Assembly (NCBI GenBank): GCA_965224325.1
Contig: CBDCYT010000016.1
Span: 157,107-221,106 of the forward strand
Source: CBDCMJ01 sp965224325
GTDB taxonomy: Bacteria; Chloroflexota; Dehalococcoidia; Lucifugimonadales; UBA3495
Length of the DNA: 64,000 nt
Direction: 5' to 3'
In this document: positions 44,427 through 51,340 of the stretch, piece after piece
How the letters are laid out: each line of letters begins with the position of its first letter
How positions within the stretch are numbered: position 1 is the stretch's first letter
Notes under the pieces: model-generated
What the model was told of the DNA's origin: nothing
The model's input: the letters and a program-made list of their open reading frames with translations, nothing else
Databases searched by the model: none
Made by a program: the position numbers and the translations under genes

Positions 44427-44820
44427 CTGATGCCTTCGAGAGAAGCAGTGTTGATTCTCTGGATGGTTCGCGTCCGAATTCTTTCATTTGCTGGGCGCTG
44501 TTCCTCCTGAGCCTCATGACCCACGCCGAGCGTAGTACAAGCCCCGCTTGGGGGGCGATCTCTCTGATGCTTTTGTCTACCGGGACCATGACGCCGGAGT
44601 GGCGTACGTTTCCCACGATGTACGCGGCCTGCCCTCCGGTTCTTAGGACTCTGTGGACTTCCTGCAGTGAGAGAAATATGTCCTCGAAGTAACCTTCCAG
44701 CATCGGTCTGATCCTCCGGTCGGTGCCTTCAGGAAGCGATGTCAGTGTGTTTTCGAGCATTTGGGGTTTTCTGTATCTTCGAAGTCGGTTCTCGTAGCTC
44801 TTCTGGCGCAGCCTAGCATC
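44419..44820 (-). pseudogene. DNA methyltransferase, C-terminal fragment
   Basis: An open frame from just after a stop at 44821-44823: RQKSYENRLRRYRKPQ, MLEGYFEDIFLSLQEVHRVL, RTGGQAAYIVGNVRHSGVMV and QAGLVLRSAWVMRLRRNS. This is the carboxy-terminal half of a site-specific DNA methylase (the GG-AAYIVGNxR strand followed by VPVD). The AdoMet-binding and catalytic part is missing; the sequence upstream runs into MITE A5. Two small coupled genes follow, so this was once a three-gene unit. Confidence 0.7.
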
Positions 44821-44868
44821 TTAGCTTCCCTCGTTTAAAGGGAGACCTCCCATCGAAAAGTTCGCAAT

Positions 44869-45019
44869 TGAGCTTGTCTCAAAAGTATTTGACATGACGA
44901 ATGTCGTTCTCAGGATAGCTCCTGTTTGCTGAATGGAGCTGACTGGCAACATAATCCCATATCCAAGTCCACCCATGATCCGAATGTCGTTATTGTCTTA
45001 GACGTCTGAGACAAGCTCA
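44869..45019. repeat. MITE-like element A5
   Basis: 151 bases with a perfect 13-bp inverted end TGAGCTTGTCTCA / TGAGACAAGCTCA. The interior is unlike A1-A4. AT flanks both sides, as in A4. It lies in the 3' end of the recombinase gene and supplies its last 37 codons and stop. Confidence 0.85.
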
Positions 45020-46619
45020 ATTCGGTACGTGTAGGCCCACCATGACGTACCGAACTGCGAACTCGCCCGTTTAGGGCGATCTCTGCTGTGTCCGCTCCCC
45101 CTATGGGAGAGTCCTCCGGCGTGGGTATGGAGTAGACGATGGCGGCCTTGCCGGGCTTGACCTCGATCTCCTTGACGAAGGACCGGACGAAGGCTTTGGT
45201 CTCGGTAAGCTCGCTGGTCTTCAGAAACTCGCTCATCTCCTCGGCGAAGGCGGCGATGGTGTCGGCGCTGTCCAGAAACTGCCGCCGGTCCGAGAGCAGC
45301 GTTCTCGCCTCTTCTGCGGCGACCTCCAGCTTCTCCTTGCGATCCCGGTGCTCCCTGATGCGCTCGGAGGCGTCGGCCATCTCGATGTCGGTGGTCTCGA
45401 TGACCTGCCAGATGCGGCCCAGCCGCCGCTTGACCTCTTCAAGCTCTTCCTCGATGCTCTCCAGCCGCTCCCGCTGCTCGCGGGCCACCCCGTCCATCTC
45501 CTCGTCCAGCAGCTTCACCAGGTCTCTGATGTTGGACTCGGTGAGGACGTTGGCCCGAATCTCATCGACGATGAGCATCTCGAAGGTCTTGGCATTGAGC
45601 CTGGGGGTCTCACAGGTGCCCTTGCCGCGCTTGAGGAGGGAGTGGCAGACATAGTAGGTGTACTTGCCGCTCTTGGCCTCGGCGGCGGTCATGGCCTTGC
45701 CGCAGGTCTCGCACTTGAGGATGCCGCTGAGCAGGTAGGGGCTGGAAGCCCGGCGGGGATTCACCTGCTTGGGGGCGCGGGACCCCAACAGCTTCTTGGC
45801 CCTTTGGAACTCCCGCTTGCTGACGATTGCGGGAAAGGCGTCCTCCACCCGCACCGGCTCGGCCTTGTCCTTGGCCTTGATTCCCCAGACCACGGCTCCC
45901 GTATACGCCTCGTTGGCGAGCATGGTGTGGATGGTGGTCTTCAGCCACCGCTTGCCGTTGGTGGTGGGGATGCCCTCGGCGTTCAGGGACTTGGTCACGT
46001 CGAGGATGCTGCTGCCTTGGAGCGCCATGTCGAAGATGCGGCGGGCTACGGCGTCGGCGGGCGGGTCAAGCTCCAGCTTGGGGCGCTTCTTCGTCCCGTC
46101 CTGGACGTAGACCTTCCGGTAGCCGTAGGGGGCGAAGGTGGTGACCCAGAAGCCTCTGGAAGCGGCCTCCCGCATCCCTCTCGTGACCTCTTGGGCAAGA
46201 TTTTCGCTGTAGAATTCGTCCACGCTCTCGATGATGGCCTCCATGAGCTTACCGGTGGGGGAGTCGTCGGCGTGCTCGGTGATGGAGACGACCCGGACGC
46301 CCCTGCGCCGGAGCATGGCCTTGAAGGCGACGGCGTGCTCGCGCTTGCGGGTGAACCTGGAGAATTTCCAGACGAGAATCTCCTTGAAGGGAGCCTCGGG
46401 CTTGTTGGCCTCGTTCAGCATCTTCTGGAACTCGGGCCTGTCGGCGATTCTTCCGCTCTCGGCCTCGTCCACGTACTCGCGGGCTACCAGGTAGCCGTGC
46501 TTCTCGGCGTAGTCTCTGAGCGCCCTAAGCTGGGCGGCGATGGACAGGTCCACGTCCTGGCGGTCGCTGGAGACCCTGGCGTAGAGGGCCGCTGGCGTCA
46601 GATCGAGTCGGTCATTCAT
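44910..46619 (-). CDS. Large serine recombinase (integrase)
   Basis: 569 residues from the ATG at 46619, with AAGGAGG upstream. The N-terminal resolvase domain has LYARVSSDRQDVDLS (catalytic Ser17) and LVWKFSRFTRKREHAV. A recombinase domain follows (AAPYGY-like FAPYGYRKV, WLKTTIHTMLANEAYTGAVV), then a zinc ribbon CETCGKAMTAAE with CHSLLKRGKGTC, and a long coiled coil (about 390-470). The last part, from about LSLSQTSK, is encoded by MITE A5; the natural protein probably ended near GGPTRT or a little later. It is the likely integrase of the conjugative element to its right. Confidence 0.93.
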   Translation of the reverse strand: MNDRLDLTPAALYARVSSDRQDVDLSIAAQLRALRDYAEKHGYLVAREYVDEAESGRIADRPEFQKMLNEANKPEAPFKEILVWKFSRFTRKREHAVAFKAMLRRRGVRVVSITEHADDSPTGKLMEAIIESVDEFYSENLAQEVTRGMREAASRGFWVTTFAPYGYRKVYVQDGTKKRPKLELDPPADAVARRIFDMALQGSSILDVTKSLNAEGIPTTNGKRWLKTTIHTMLANEAYTGAVVWGIKAKDKAEPVRVEDAFPAIVSKREFQRAKKLLGSRAPKQVNPRRASSPYLLSGILKCETCGKAMTAAEAKSGKYTYYVCHSLLKRGKGTCETPRLNAKTFEMLIVDEIRANVLTESNIRDLVKLLDEEMDGVAREQRERLESIEEELEEVKRRLGRIWQVIETTDIEMADASERIREHRDRKEKLEVAAEEARTLLSDRRQFLDSADTIAAFAEEMSEFLKTSELTETKAFVRSFVKEIEVKPGKAAIVYSIPTPEDSPIGGADTAEIALNGRVRSSVRHGGPTRTELSLSQTSKTITTFGSWVDLDMGLCCQSAPFSKQELS

Positions 46620-46842
46620 CAGTCTTTCCTCCTTGTGTTTCACTCTGTCCTGTCCGGCGGGAGCGCAGCCGTTCCAGCCGCTCCCGTCTGCGCCACTCCC
46701 GCTCCTCCATGAAGATGCGGATGGCCTGGCGGAGCAGCTCGCTCACGGAGAGGTCATCCTCCTTCATTACCCGCCGCACCTGCGCCTCCATCTCCGGGGG
46801 GAGGGAGAAGGTGAGGGTCTTGGATTTCCTGGGAGTGGACAC
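46612..46842 (-). CDS. Ribbon-helix-helix (CopG-like) protein
   Basis: 76 residues from a GTG at 46842: KSKTLTFSLPPEMEAQVRRV then DDLSVSELLRQAIRIFMEER, the classic RHH beta strand and two helices, then an Arg-rich tail. It overlaps the recombinase start by 8 bases. An inverted repeat just upstream (46862-46888) is a likely operator, so it probably represses its own operon and the recombinase. An earlier GTG at 46896 would place the operator inside the gene and is less likely. Confidence 0.8.
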   Translation of the reverse strand: MSTPRKSKTLTFSLPPEMEAQVRRVMKEDDLSVSELLRQAIRIFMEEREWRRRERLERLRSRRTGQSETQGGKTDE

Positions 46843-46861
46843 TCTCTTTTTGCCTCTCGAT

Positions 46862-46888
46862 GTGGTGTATTGTCTTACTCTACACCAC
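46862..46888. promoter_or_regulatory. Inverted-repeat operator before RHH-recombinase operon
   Basis: GTGGTGTA and TACACCAC separated by 11 bases, perfect 8-bp arms. It lies 20 bases before the RHH start, in the position expected for autoregulation. Between the arms is TTGTCTTACTC. Confidence 0.7.
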
Positions 46889-46909
46889 TTAGGCACCGGC
46901 CTGCAACTG

Positions 46910-47830
46910 CTACCAGGGACCCGCCGTCGCCGCCACCGGCCTGCGCCTGCGGCCGGGCATGTCCGAGGCGACCATCTGGGGTCCGAGGACGGAGGCGTAG
47001 CTTTCGGGCACGGCGATGACCACGACCTTCGCCAGCTTCCCCGTCCAGATCACGGGCCTGGCTATGGCGGCGCAGCCGCCGTCCTGGGCGTATCGCGCCG
47101 TGCCGTAGCGGGCGGCCTGCTCCGCCAGGGAGCCGGGGGGGATGGGCCTGCCCCTGCGGGGCAAGCCTCCCCGCTGGCCGCAGATGGGGAACGTGGCCGG
47201 CGTCCCGAAGCCCCGCGTCCGGCGCACCACCTTCGCCCGCAGGTTGAGCGGGTCGGTCCAGCCTGCGGGGTCGCTCTTATCCTCCCGCGCGTACAGGACG
47301 GCCATGAAGGGCGGCTGCCTCAGCACCTCAGCCAGCCGGATGGTCACGGCGGCGTAGGAGCATAGGAAGGCACGCTGCAACTTCAGCACGTCCAGCCCCC
47401 ACTCCAGGGCCAGCGGCTCGAAGGCCCTCGGCTGCATCAGCGCCGCCGCCGCGAAGCGTTCGGCCTGTGTGCACACGATCCGGTCGGGCGGGGAGCCTGA
47501 GTCCATGTCGCAGAGGGTCTCGTGGATGATCTCGTAGGTCTCGTGGACCACCGAGTAGTCCTGGGTCCCGGCCCACATGTCCTCGCGGTAGTGGATGTCG
47601 TAGCCGCCCCCCGGCGCGCTGTAGTGGATGCCCTTCACGTCCAGGTGCCTCCTGCCCGACACCTCCCCGAACCCGGCTCGTTTCAGCAGGGCCTTGATCT
47701 GCTCCATCGTGGGGCGGGCGGGGACGTCGAAGTAGCGCACGAAGCGGGCGGCGAGGCGCTCCGGGTCCAGGGCCTCGCGGGGGGAGTCGTCCAGCAGCCT
47801 TCGGCAGAAGTCCTCTCTAGTCCTGTTCAT
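46910..47830 (-). CDS. ImmA/IrrE-family metallo-endopeptidase
   Basis: 306 residues. The zinc motif region is VVHETYEIIHETLCDMDSG; the HE-x-x-x-x-x-HE pattern is a variant of the usual HEIGH. Helix AERFAAAALMQPRAFEPLA follows, as in M78 peptidases. A C-terminal domain of about 130 residues (ICGQRGGLPRRGRP, YGTARYAQDGGCAA, VVVIAVPESYASVLG) resembles a sensing domain. It overlaps the XRE gene by 4 bases. Such pairs control excision of mobile elements: the peptidase cuts the repressor after damage signals. Confidence 0.87.
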   Translation of the reverse strand: MNRTREDFCRRLLDDSPREALDPERLAARFVRYFDVPARPTMEQIKALLKRAGFGEVSGRRHLDVKGIHYSAPGGGYDIHYREDMWAGTQDYSVVHETYEIIHETLCDMDSGSPPDRIVCTQAERFAAAALMQPRAFEPLALEWGLDVLKLQRAFLCSYAAVTIRLAEVLRQPPFMAVLYAREDKSDPAGWTDPLNLRAKVVRRTRGFGTPATFPICGQRGGLPRRGRPIPPGSLAEQAARYGTARYAQDGGCAAIARPVIWTGKLAKVVVIAVPESYASVLGPQMVASDMPGRRRRPVAATAGPW

Positions 47831-48258
47831 TCCAGCAGCCTCTTGCTGGCGAATCGCTCGTACATCTCGACGATGAACCGCTTGGTCTTCAGGGTGATGG
47901 GGCCGTCGGGCCGGGTTCCCACGCGGAATACGGGGTCGGCCAGCACGTACTGGTAGGCCCGCTCGATCTCCATCGCCTCGCCGCTGTAGGGGTCAGGCTG
48001 GCCCACGCGCCCGGCTCGCTTCATCAGCTCCTGCTCATCCACGTTGTAGAGGGCGGCCAGCTTGCCAATCATGTTGGAGCCGGGCTTCCGGCCACCCCGC
48101 TCTATCTGGGAGAGGTAGGAGCTGGAGATGCCGGTGCGCCGGGTCACGTCCCGCAGGCTGAGGTCTCCCCTCAGCCGTCTGAGCAGCGGGCCTATCTCGT
48201 CATCGCCCTCGATGGCCTCTCGGTCGTCCATCTCCCGGTCATCGTCATGGTCGTCCAT
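47827..48258 (-). CDS. XRE-family repressor paired with ImmA
   Basis: 143 residues from the ATG at 48258 (GAGGGAGACATC before it). After an acidic N-terminus comes an HTH_3 domain, LLRRLRGDLSLRDVTRRTG, ISSSYLSQIERGGRKPGSNM. The C-terminal half (EIERAYQYVLADPVF, LKTKRFIVEMYERF) is probably for dimerisation or peptidase recognition. It is translationally coupled to the ImmA-like gene. The divergent region upstream holds repeated GCTACAT-type motifs that could be its operators. Confidence 0.9.
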   Translation of the reverse strand: MDDHDDDREMDDREAIEGDDEIGPLLRRLRGDLSLRDVTRRTGISSSYLSQIERGGRKPGSNMIGKLAALYNVDEQELMKRAGRVGQPDPYSGEAMEIERAYQYVLADPVFRVGTRPDGPITLKTKRFIVEMYERFASKRLLE

Positions 48259-48545
48259 GATGTCTCCCTCTTGCATCCGTAGTTGCGAACAGCATCGCGC
48301 GCGACGTGCCTGCTACATTACAGCTACATTGTTGCTAACTAATTGTTACATCAGAGTAAGCAATTGTCAATGAATCCTTCTATATGCCCGAAATATGCCT
48401 CTCGACCATTGTCTCCACGTACTCTCTATTGCTACACTTACGCCCACAGAACACATAAGCTAACACCTGGCCCACTATACATCCCCGACGCCCCGAAGGG
48501 CCACCCCTTCAGGGCGCGCCGGACCCCACGAGAGAGACGGACCGC
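48259..48545. promoter_or_regulatory. Divergent regulatory region of the element
   Basis: 287 AT-richer bases between the XRE repressor gene and the rightward small-gene operon. At 48310-48352 the words TGCTACAT, AGCTACAT, TTGCTAAC and TTGTTACAT follow one another at about 11-base spacing, once per DNA turn, as for a multimeric repressor site. TTGCTACACTTACGCC lies further right. Confidence 0.55.
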
Positions 48546-48737
48546 GTGAGTAAGAAGTCGAAGCGGAAGCTGACGGACAGGCAGGAGCGGAGGCGCATCG
48601 AGGGCCTGCGGATACTGGCCCGCATCATCGCGCGCCACTACCTCGCCAACCCCCACCTGTATCCCAACGGCTCCACACCGGCCAACGGTCAGCCGACCGA
48701 TGGCGGGGAGGCCGTCCGGGAGGAGGGCACGGCGTGA
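48546..48737 (+). CDS. Small basic hypothetical protein (63 aa)
   Basis: Starts at a GTG: MSKKSKRKLTDRQERRRIEG, then a helix LRILARIIARHYLANPH and a polar tail. First gene of the rightward regulator cluster; its TGA overlaps the next GTG by 4 bases. Possibly nucleic-acid binding by charge; no family recognised. Confidence 0.65.
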   Translation: MSKKSKRKLTDRQERRRIEGLRILARIIARHYLANPHLYPNGSTPANGQPTDGGEAVREEGTA

Positions 48738-48976
48738 CGCGCAGACAGCCCGCATCGCGGGTCAAGCTCGATCCCCACAAGGTATGGGAGCTGCTCAACC
48801 GGCTCAACATGACCCAGAACGAGCTGGCGCGGCTGATCGGCACCTCGTCAAGCTACCTGTCCCAGCTCATGTCCGGGACGCGCTGCCCCTCGGCGGCTTT
48901 CCGCAAGCGGCTGATGGAGGCCCTGGGCATCACTCGCTTCGAGGACCTGTTCATCCTGGAGCAGGTCCATGTGTAG
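48734..48976 (+). CDS. XRE-family helix-turn-helix protein
   Basis: 80 residues: LDPHKVWELLNRLNMTQNEL then ARLIGTSSSYLSQLMSGTRC and FRKRLMEALGI. A minimal HTH_3 domain, Cro-like. Coupled by GTGA overlap to the gene before and by 8 bases to the gene after. Likely regulator of element transfer or maintenance. Confidence 0.88.
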   Translation: MTRRQPASRVKLDPHKVWELLNRLNMTQNELARLIGTSSSYLSQLMSGTRCPSAAFRKRLMEALGITRFEDLFILEQVHV

Positions 48977-49283
48977 CGACGGCTCCGCCTCGTCCGCTCC
49001 CCTGCTCATTCCGCCCGGCGTCGCCCTGATGCCCGACGATTTCCCCGAACGACTGGAGGCCGTGAGAGAGCTGTTCGATCTCAACTGTGAGGAGATGGCG
49101 GTGGCGCTGGGCGTGGACCCGCGCCAGCTGATGCGCTGGCGCATCAAGGGCGGCGCTCCCAACGGCGGAGCGATGCTGGCCCTGGTGCGGCTGGCGATAC
49201 GGTCGCCGGAGGGTCTGGCGAAGCTGCTGGGCGAGGACGTAATCGTGATCTTCAAACCCAGGAGGAGGGACCATGACCACTAG
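48969..49283 (+). CDS. Small HTH protein, tandem family member 1
   Basis: 104 residues. The core MPDDFPERLEAVRELFDLNC, EEMAVALGVDPRQLMRWRIK, GGAPNGGAMLALVRLA repeats the layout of three other genes downstream. The HTH is in VALGVDPRQLMRWR. Overlaps both neighbours. The N-terminal 20 residues are extra and the start could be the ATG at 49029. Confidence 0.8.
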   Translation: MCSDGSASSAPLLIPPGVALMPDDFPERLEAVRELFDLNCEEMAVALGVDPRQLMRWRIKGGAPNGGAMLALVRLAIRSPEGLAKLLGEDVIVIFKPRRRDHDH

Positions 49284-49545
49284 AGAACGGAAGCGGACGT
49301 TGAACAACCGGCCCCCGCCCTTTCCCGAGGACTTCGGGGAGCGGCTGGAGGGCCTGAAGGACTTGTCCGGGCTGTCGTGGGGCGAGTTCGCCGAGCGCCT
49401 CGGCGTGACGCAGCGCGGCCTGGCGAAGTGGCGCAGGGGAGGGCCGCCTTCGGGGGCCTACTTGTGGGCCATCATCGAGCTGGCCCGCGAGCTTCCCGGC
49501 GGCTACGACCTGATGATGTACGGCGACGACGGGACGGAGGAGTAG
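49273..49545 (+). CDS. Small HTH protein, tandem family member 2
   Basis: 90 residues: FPEDFGERLEGLKDLSGLSW, GEFAERLGVTQRGLAKWRRG, GPPSGAYLWAIIELAREL, PGGYDLMMYGD. It shares the pattern of members 1, 3 and 4; the PGGYDLMMYGD ending is nearly the same in member 4. Overlaps member 1 by 11 bases and has GGAGGAGGGACC as ribosome site. Confidence 0.85.
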   Translation: MTTRERKRTLNNRPPPFPEDFGERLEGLKDLSGLSWGEFAERLGVTQRGLAKWRRGGPPSGAYLWAIIELARELPGGYDLMMYGDDGTEE

Positions 49546-49552
49546 AGGGGCC

Positions 49553-49837
49553 ATGGGACGCCGGCAGGAGCGGGTCTACCACGTAGAGCCTGAAGAGTTC
49601 CCCCAGGACTTTCCCGAGCGCCTCGACCGCTTCCGGCAGGCCGCAGGGCTGTCCTGGCGGGAGCTGGCCCGCCGCCTGAAGGTCAACGCCCGCATCGTGC
49701 GCCGATGGAAGGCGGGAGCCAAGCCCGGTCCCGGCCACCTGGTCAACCTGTTGGAGTTGGCCGCGGGGATGGGGCTGCTCCACCACCTGCTGCGCGGAGT
49801 GGAAGAGCCGAGCGCGTTCCAGGGGGCGGGCCAATGA
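49553..49837 (+). CDS. Small HTH protein, tandem family member 3
   Basis: 94 residues: EEFPQDFPERLDRFRQAAGL, SWRELARRLKVNARIVRRWK, AGAKPGPGHLVNLLELAAGM. Same architecture: acidic FPxDF lead, HTH, basic recognition helix ending RRWK, then a leucine-rich helix. It lies 7 bases after member 2, and its TGA overlaps the next ATG. Confidence 0.85.
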   Translation: MGRRQERVYHVEPEEFPQDFPERLDRFRQAAGLSWRELARRLKVNARIVRRWKAGAKPGPGHLVNLLELAAGMGLLHHLLRGVEEPSAFQGAGQ

Positions 49838-50607
49838 CCGGATACAGGCAGGGACACATGGAGAAGGTATGCCGGGGCTGCGGTCGGGTCTACTACCGGC
49901 AGTTCCGGCGCAATTCGGGCCGGGAGGGGTGGTGCGGCGGCAGGTGCTACAAGCGGACCTACCGGCGAAGCCTGGGAGAGGCCGCCAACGGGCAACCGGC
50001 GGGCGCGGCGAGGGCCGGGCGGGATGAACCGTCCGGCCCTCGTGTTTGTCACCAAGACACTCTGGAAGGGAGAGAGACAGTGACTGAGAGCGAGGAGATC
50101 ATCGGATTCAATCTCGACCTGGTGGCCGAGCGCCCCCTGGTTGCGCAGACGCGGTTCGGGGAGGACGGTAGCATCGGCGTCGATTGGCGGGGCCGCTGCT
50201 GGGCCTGGCTGAACGGCGACGAGGCCCCGGCGTTGGTGGAGGTGGTGGTCAACGACGCGGAGACCGCCAGGCTGCTGTTTCCCGGCCAGGTCCGGCGGGT
50301 GCGGGCGATGGTCCGGGCCGTCGAGACGGCTGCGGGCAGGGTTGCGGGCCTGGAAGTGCTGACGGACCTGGGCTGGGAACCCCGCACGGAGCCGTGCGCC
50401 GCCGCCAGGGGGCTGCACGAGGGCGGGAAGGTACGGATCGTCGGCGGTACGGTTCAGCGACAGCTCAATGGCAAGGTGGGCACGCTGCTCAGGTATACCA
50501 GCGCCACCGTCGAGGTGGACGGCAGGCGGTACGGCGTGGGAGTAAGGGGCCTGGAACCCGTCGGCGGCGGGAACGGTCCGGAGGAGGCCGCCGTGGGTCT
50601 GGACTGA
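49834..50607 (+). CDS. Zinc-ribbon / hypothetical fused frame with internal hairpin
   Basis: 257 codons in one frame. The first 40 residues have a four-cysteine ribbon (VCRGCGRVYYRQ, EGWCGGRCYKRT). A strong hairpin sits at 50010-50041. After it, a GTG at 50080 with GGAAGGGAGAGAG upstream begins a 175-residue protein (TESEEIIGFNLDLVAERPLV) with a central AMVRAVETAAGRVAGLE and a beta-rich C-terminal half (KVRIVGGTVQRQLNGKVGTL). The downstream half is probably the real main product; whether the ribbon is made separately or fused cannot be decided from sequence. No known family. Confidence 0.6.
   Translation: MTGYRQGHMEKVCRGCGRVYYRQFRRNSGREGWCGGRCYKRTYRRSLGEAANGQPAGAARAGRDEPSGPRVCHQDTLEGRETVTESEEIIGFNLDLVAERPLVAQTRFGEDGSIGVDWRGRCWAWLNGDEAPALVEVVVNDAETARLLFPGQVRRVRAMVRAVETAAGRVAGLEVLTDLGWEPRTEPCAAARGLHEGGKVRIVGGTVQRQLNGKVGTLLRYTSATVEVDGRRYGVGVRGLEPVGGGNGPEEAAVGLD
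50010..50041 (+). terminator. Hairpin inside the zinc-ribbon frame (attenuator-like)
   Basis: 13-bp arms GAGGGCCGGGCGG and CCGTCCGGCCCTC with the loop GATGAA and one G-T pair, followed by GTGTTTGTC. Very like the terminator at 50648. It could end or attenuate the upstream operon before the GTG at 50080. Confidence 0.55.
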
Positions 50608-50647
50608 CGGCCAACGCCACAGGCAACGGCTGTCCATCGACGCAAAG

Positions 50648-50688
50648 AGGGCCGGGCGGTTCAAATCCGCCCGGCCCTCCTGTCTTTT
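50648..50688 (+). terminator. Rho-independent terminator
   Basis: Perfect 12-bp arms AGGGCCGGGCGG / CCGCCCGGCCCT with the loop TTCAAAT, then CCTGTCTTTTCC. It ends the small-gene operon 40 bases after the last stop. Confidence 0.85.
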
Positions 50689-51005
50689 CCGGCCCTTCCC
50701 CCTCCTCGCCGCTCACCGCCTGCCGCACCGGGGGCCTCCGCTTCGTCTTGGATGGGAGGCCCCTTTGGTGTATCGTTGGGTCTGCACCACCCCGGAAGAC
50801 GCTAACGCCGCCTTGCGGCAGCCTGGCACTGGGCGCACAAGGGGTGTGGAGATCAAGGCTGCATGATCCCGGACGCGGGCGTCTGCACTCTCGGCGTCTG
50901 GGGGCCGTCTCGGTTTGAGACGCTCTGTTCTCGTTCCGGGGAGGCTTCTGCAAAACGGGTTTGGACGAGGAGGCAATCACAGACAGAGACCGAGGAGGTT
51001 GCGCC
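50689..51005. other. Intergenic stretch before HTH member 4
   Basis: About 320 bases with no supported gene. Just before the next gene there is GACGAGGAGGCAATCAC and a good ribosome site. A promoter is expected here because of the terminator upstream, but no clear -10 was seen. Confidence 0.4.
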
Positions 51006-51293
51006 ATGGCTGTCGAAGGACGTGAAGGGAGCACCGGGAAGCAACGACGAACCCCTTTCCCCGAGGACTTCGGGGAGCGGCTGGAACGCCTGTTGAAGAT
51101 GGCCGAGCTGTCGCCGCAGGAGTTGGCCGAGCTTCTCGGCGTGACGGAGCCCACCGTGCGGAGGTGGCTCAGGGGAGGGGTGCCCAAGGGGTTCAACTAC
51201 ATGGGCATCATGCAGCTGGCGCGGGGCGTTCCCGGGGGCTTCAATCTAATGCTCTACGGCGACCCGGAATCGGAGGGCGAACCGGCGAAATAG
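51006..51293 (+). CDS. Small HTH protein, tandem family member 4
   Basis: 95 residues from the ATG after CGAGGAGG: FPEDFGERLERLLKMAELSP, QELAELLGVTEPTVRRWLRG, GVPKGFNYMGIMQLARGV, PGGFNLMLYGD. Closest to member 2. It has its own upstream space, so it is expressed separately. It converges with the minus-strand transfer genes (47 bases between stops). Confidence 0.85.
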   Translation: MAVEGREGSTGKQRRTPFPEDFGERLERLLKMAELSPQELAELLGVTEPTVRRWLRGGVPKGFNYMGIMQLARGVPGGFNLMLYGDPESEGEPAK

Positions 51294-51340
51294 GAGCGAG
51301 AGGCCGGGCCACGTCCAAGCGCCCTCCTCCTCCTCTTTCC

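Noticed and set aside
45348..46712. 454-codon plus-strand frame
   Set aside because: Shadow of the serine recombinase; low-complexity Gly/Leu/Val composition.
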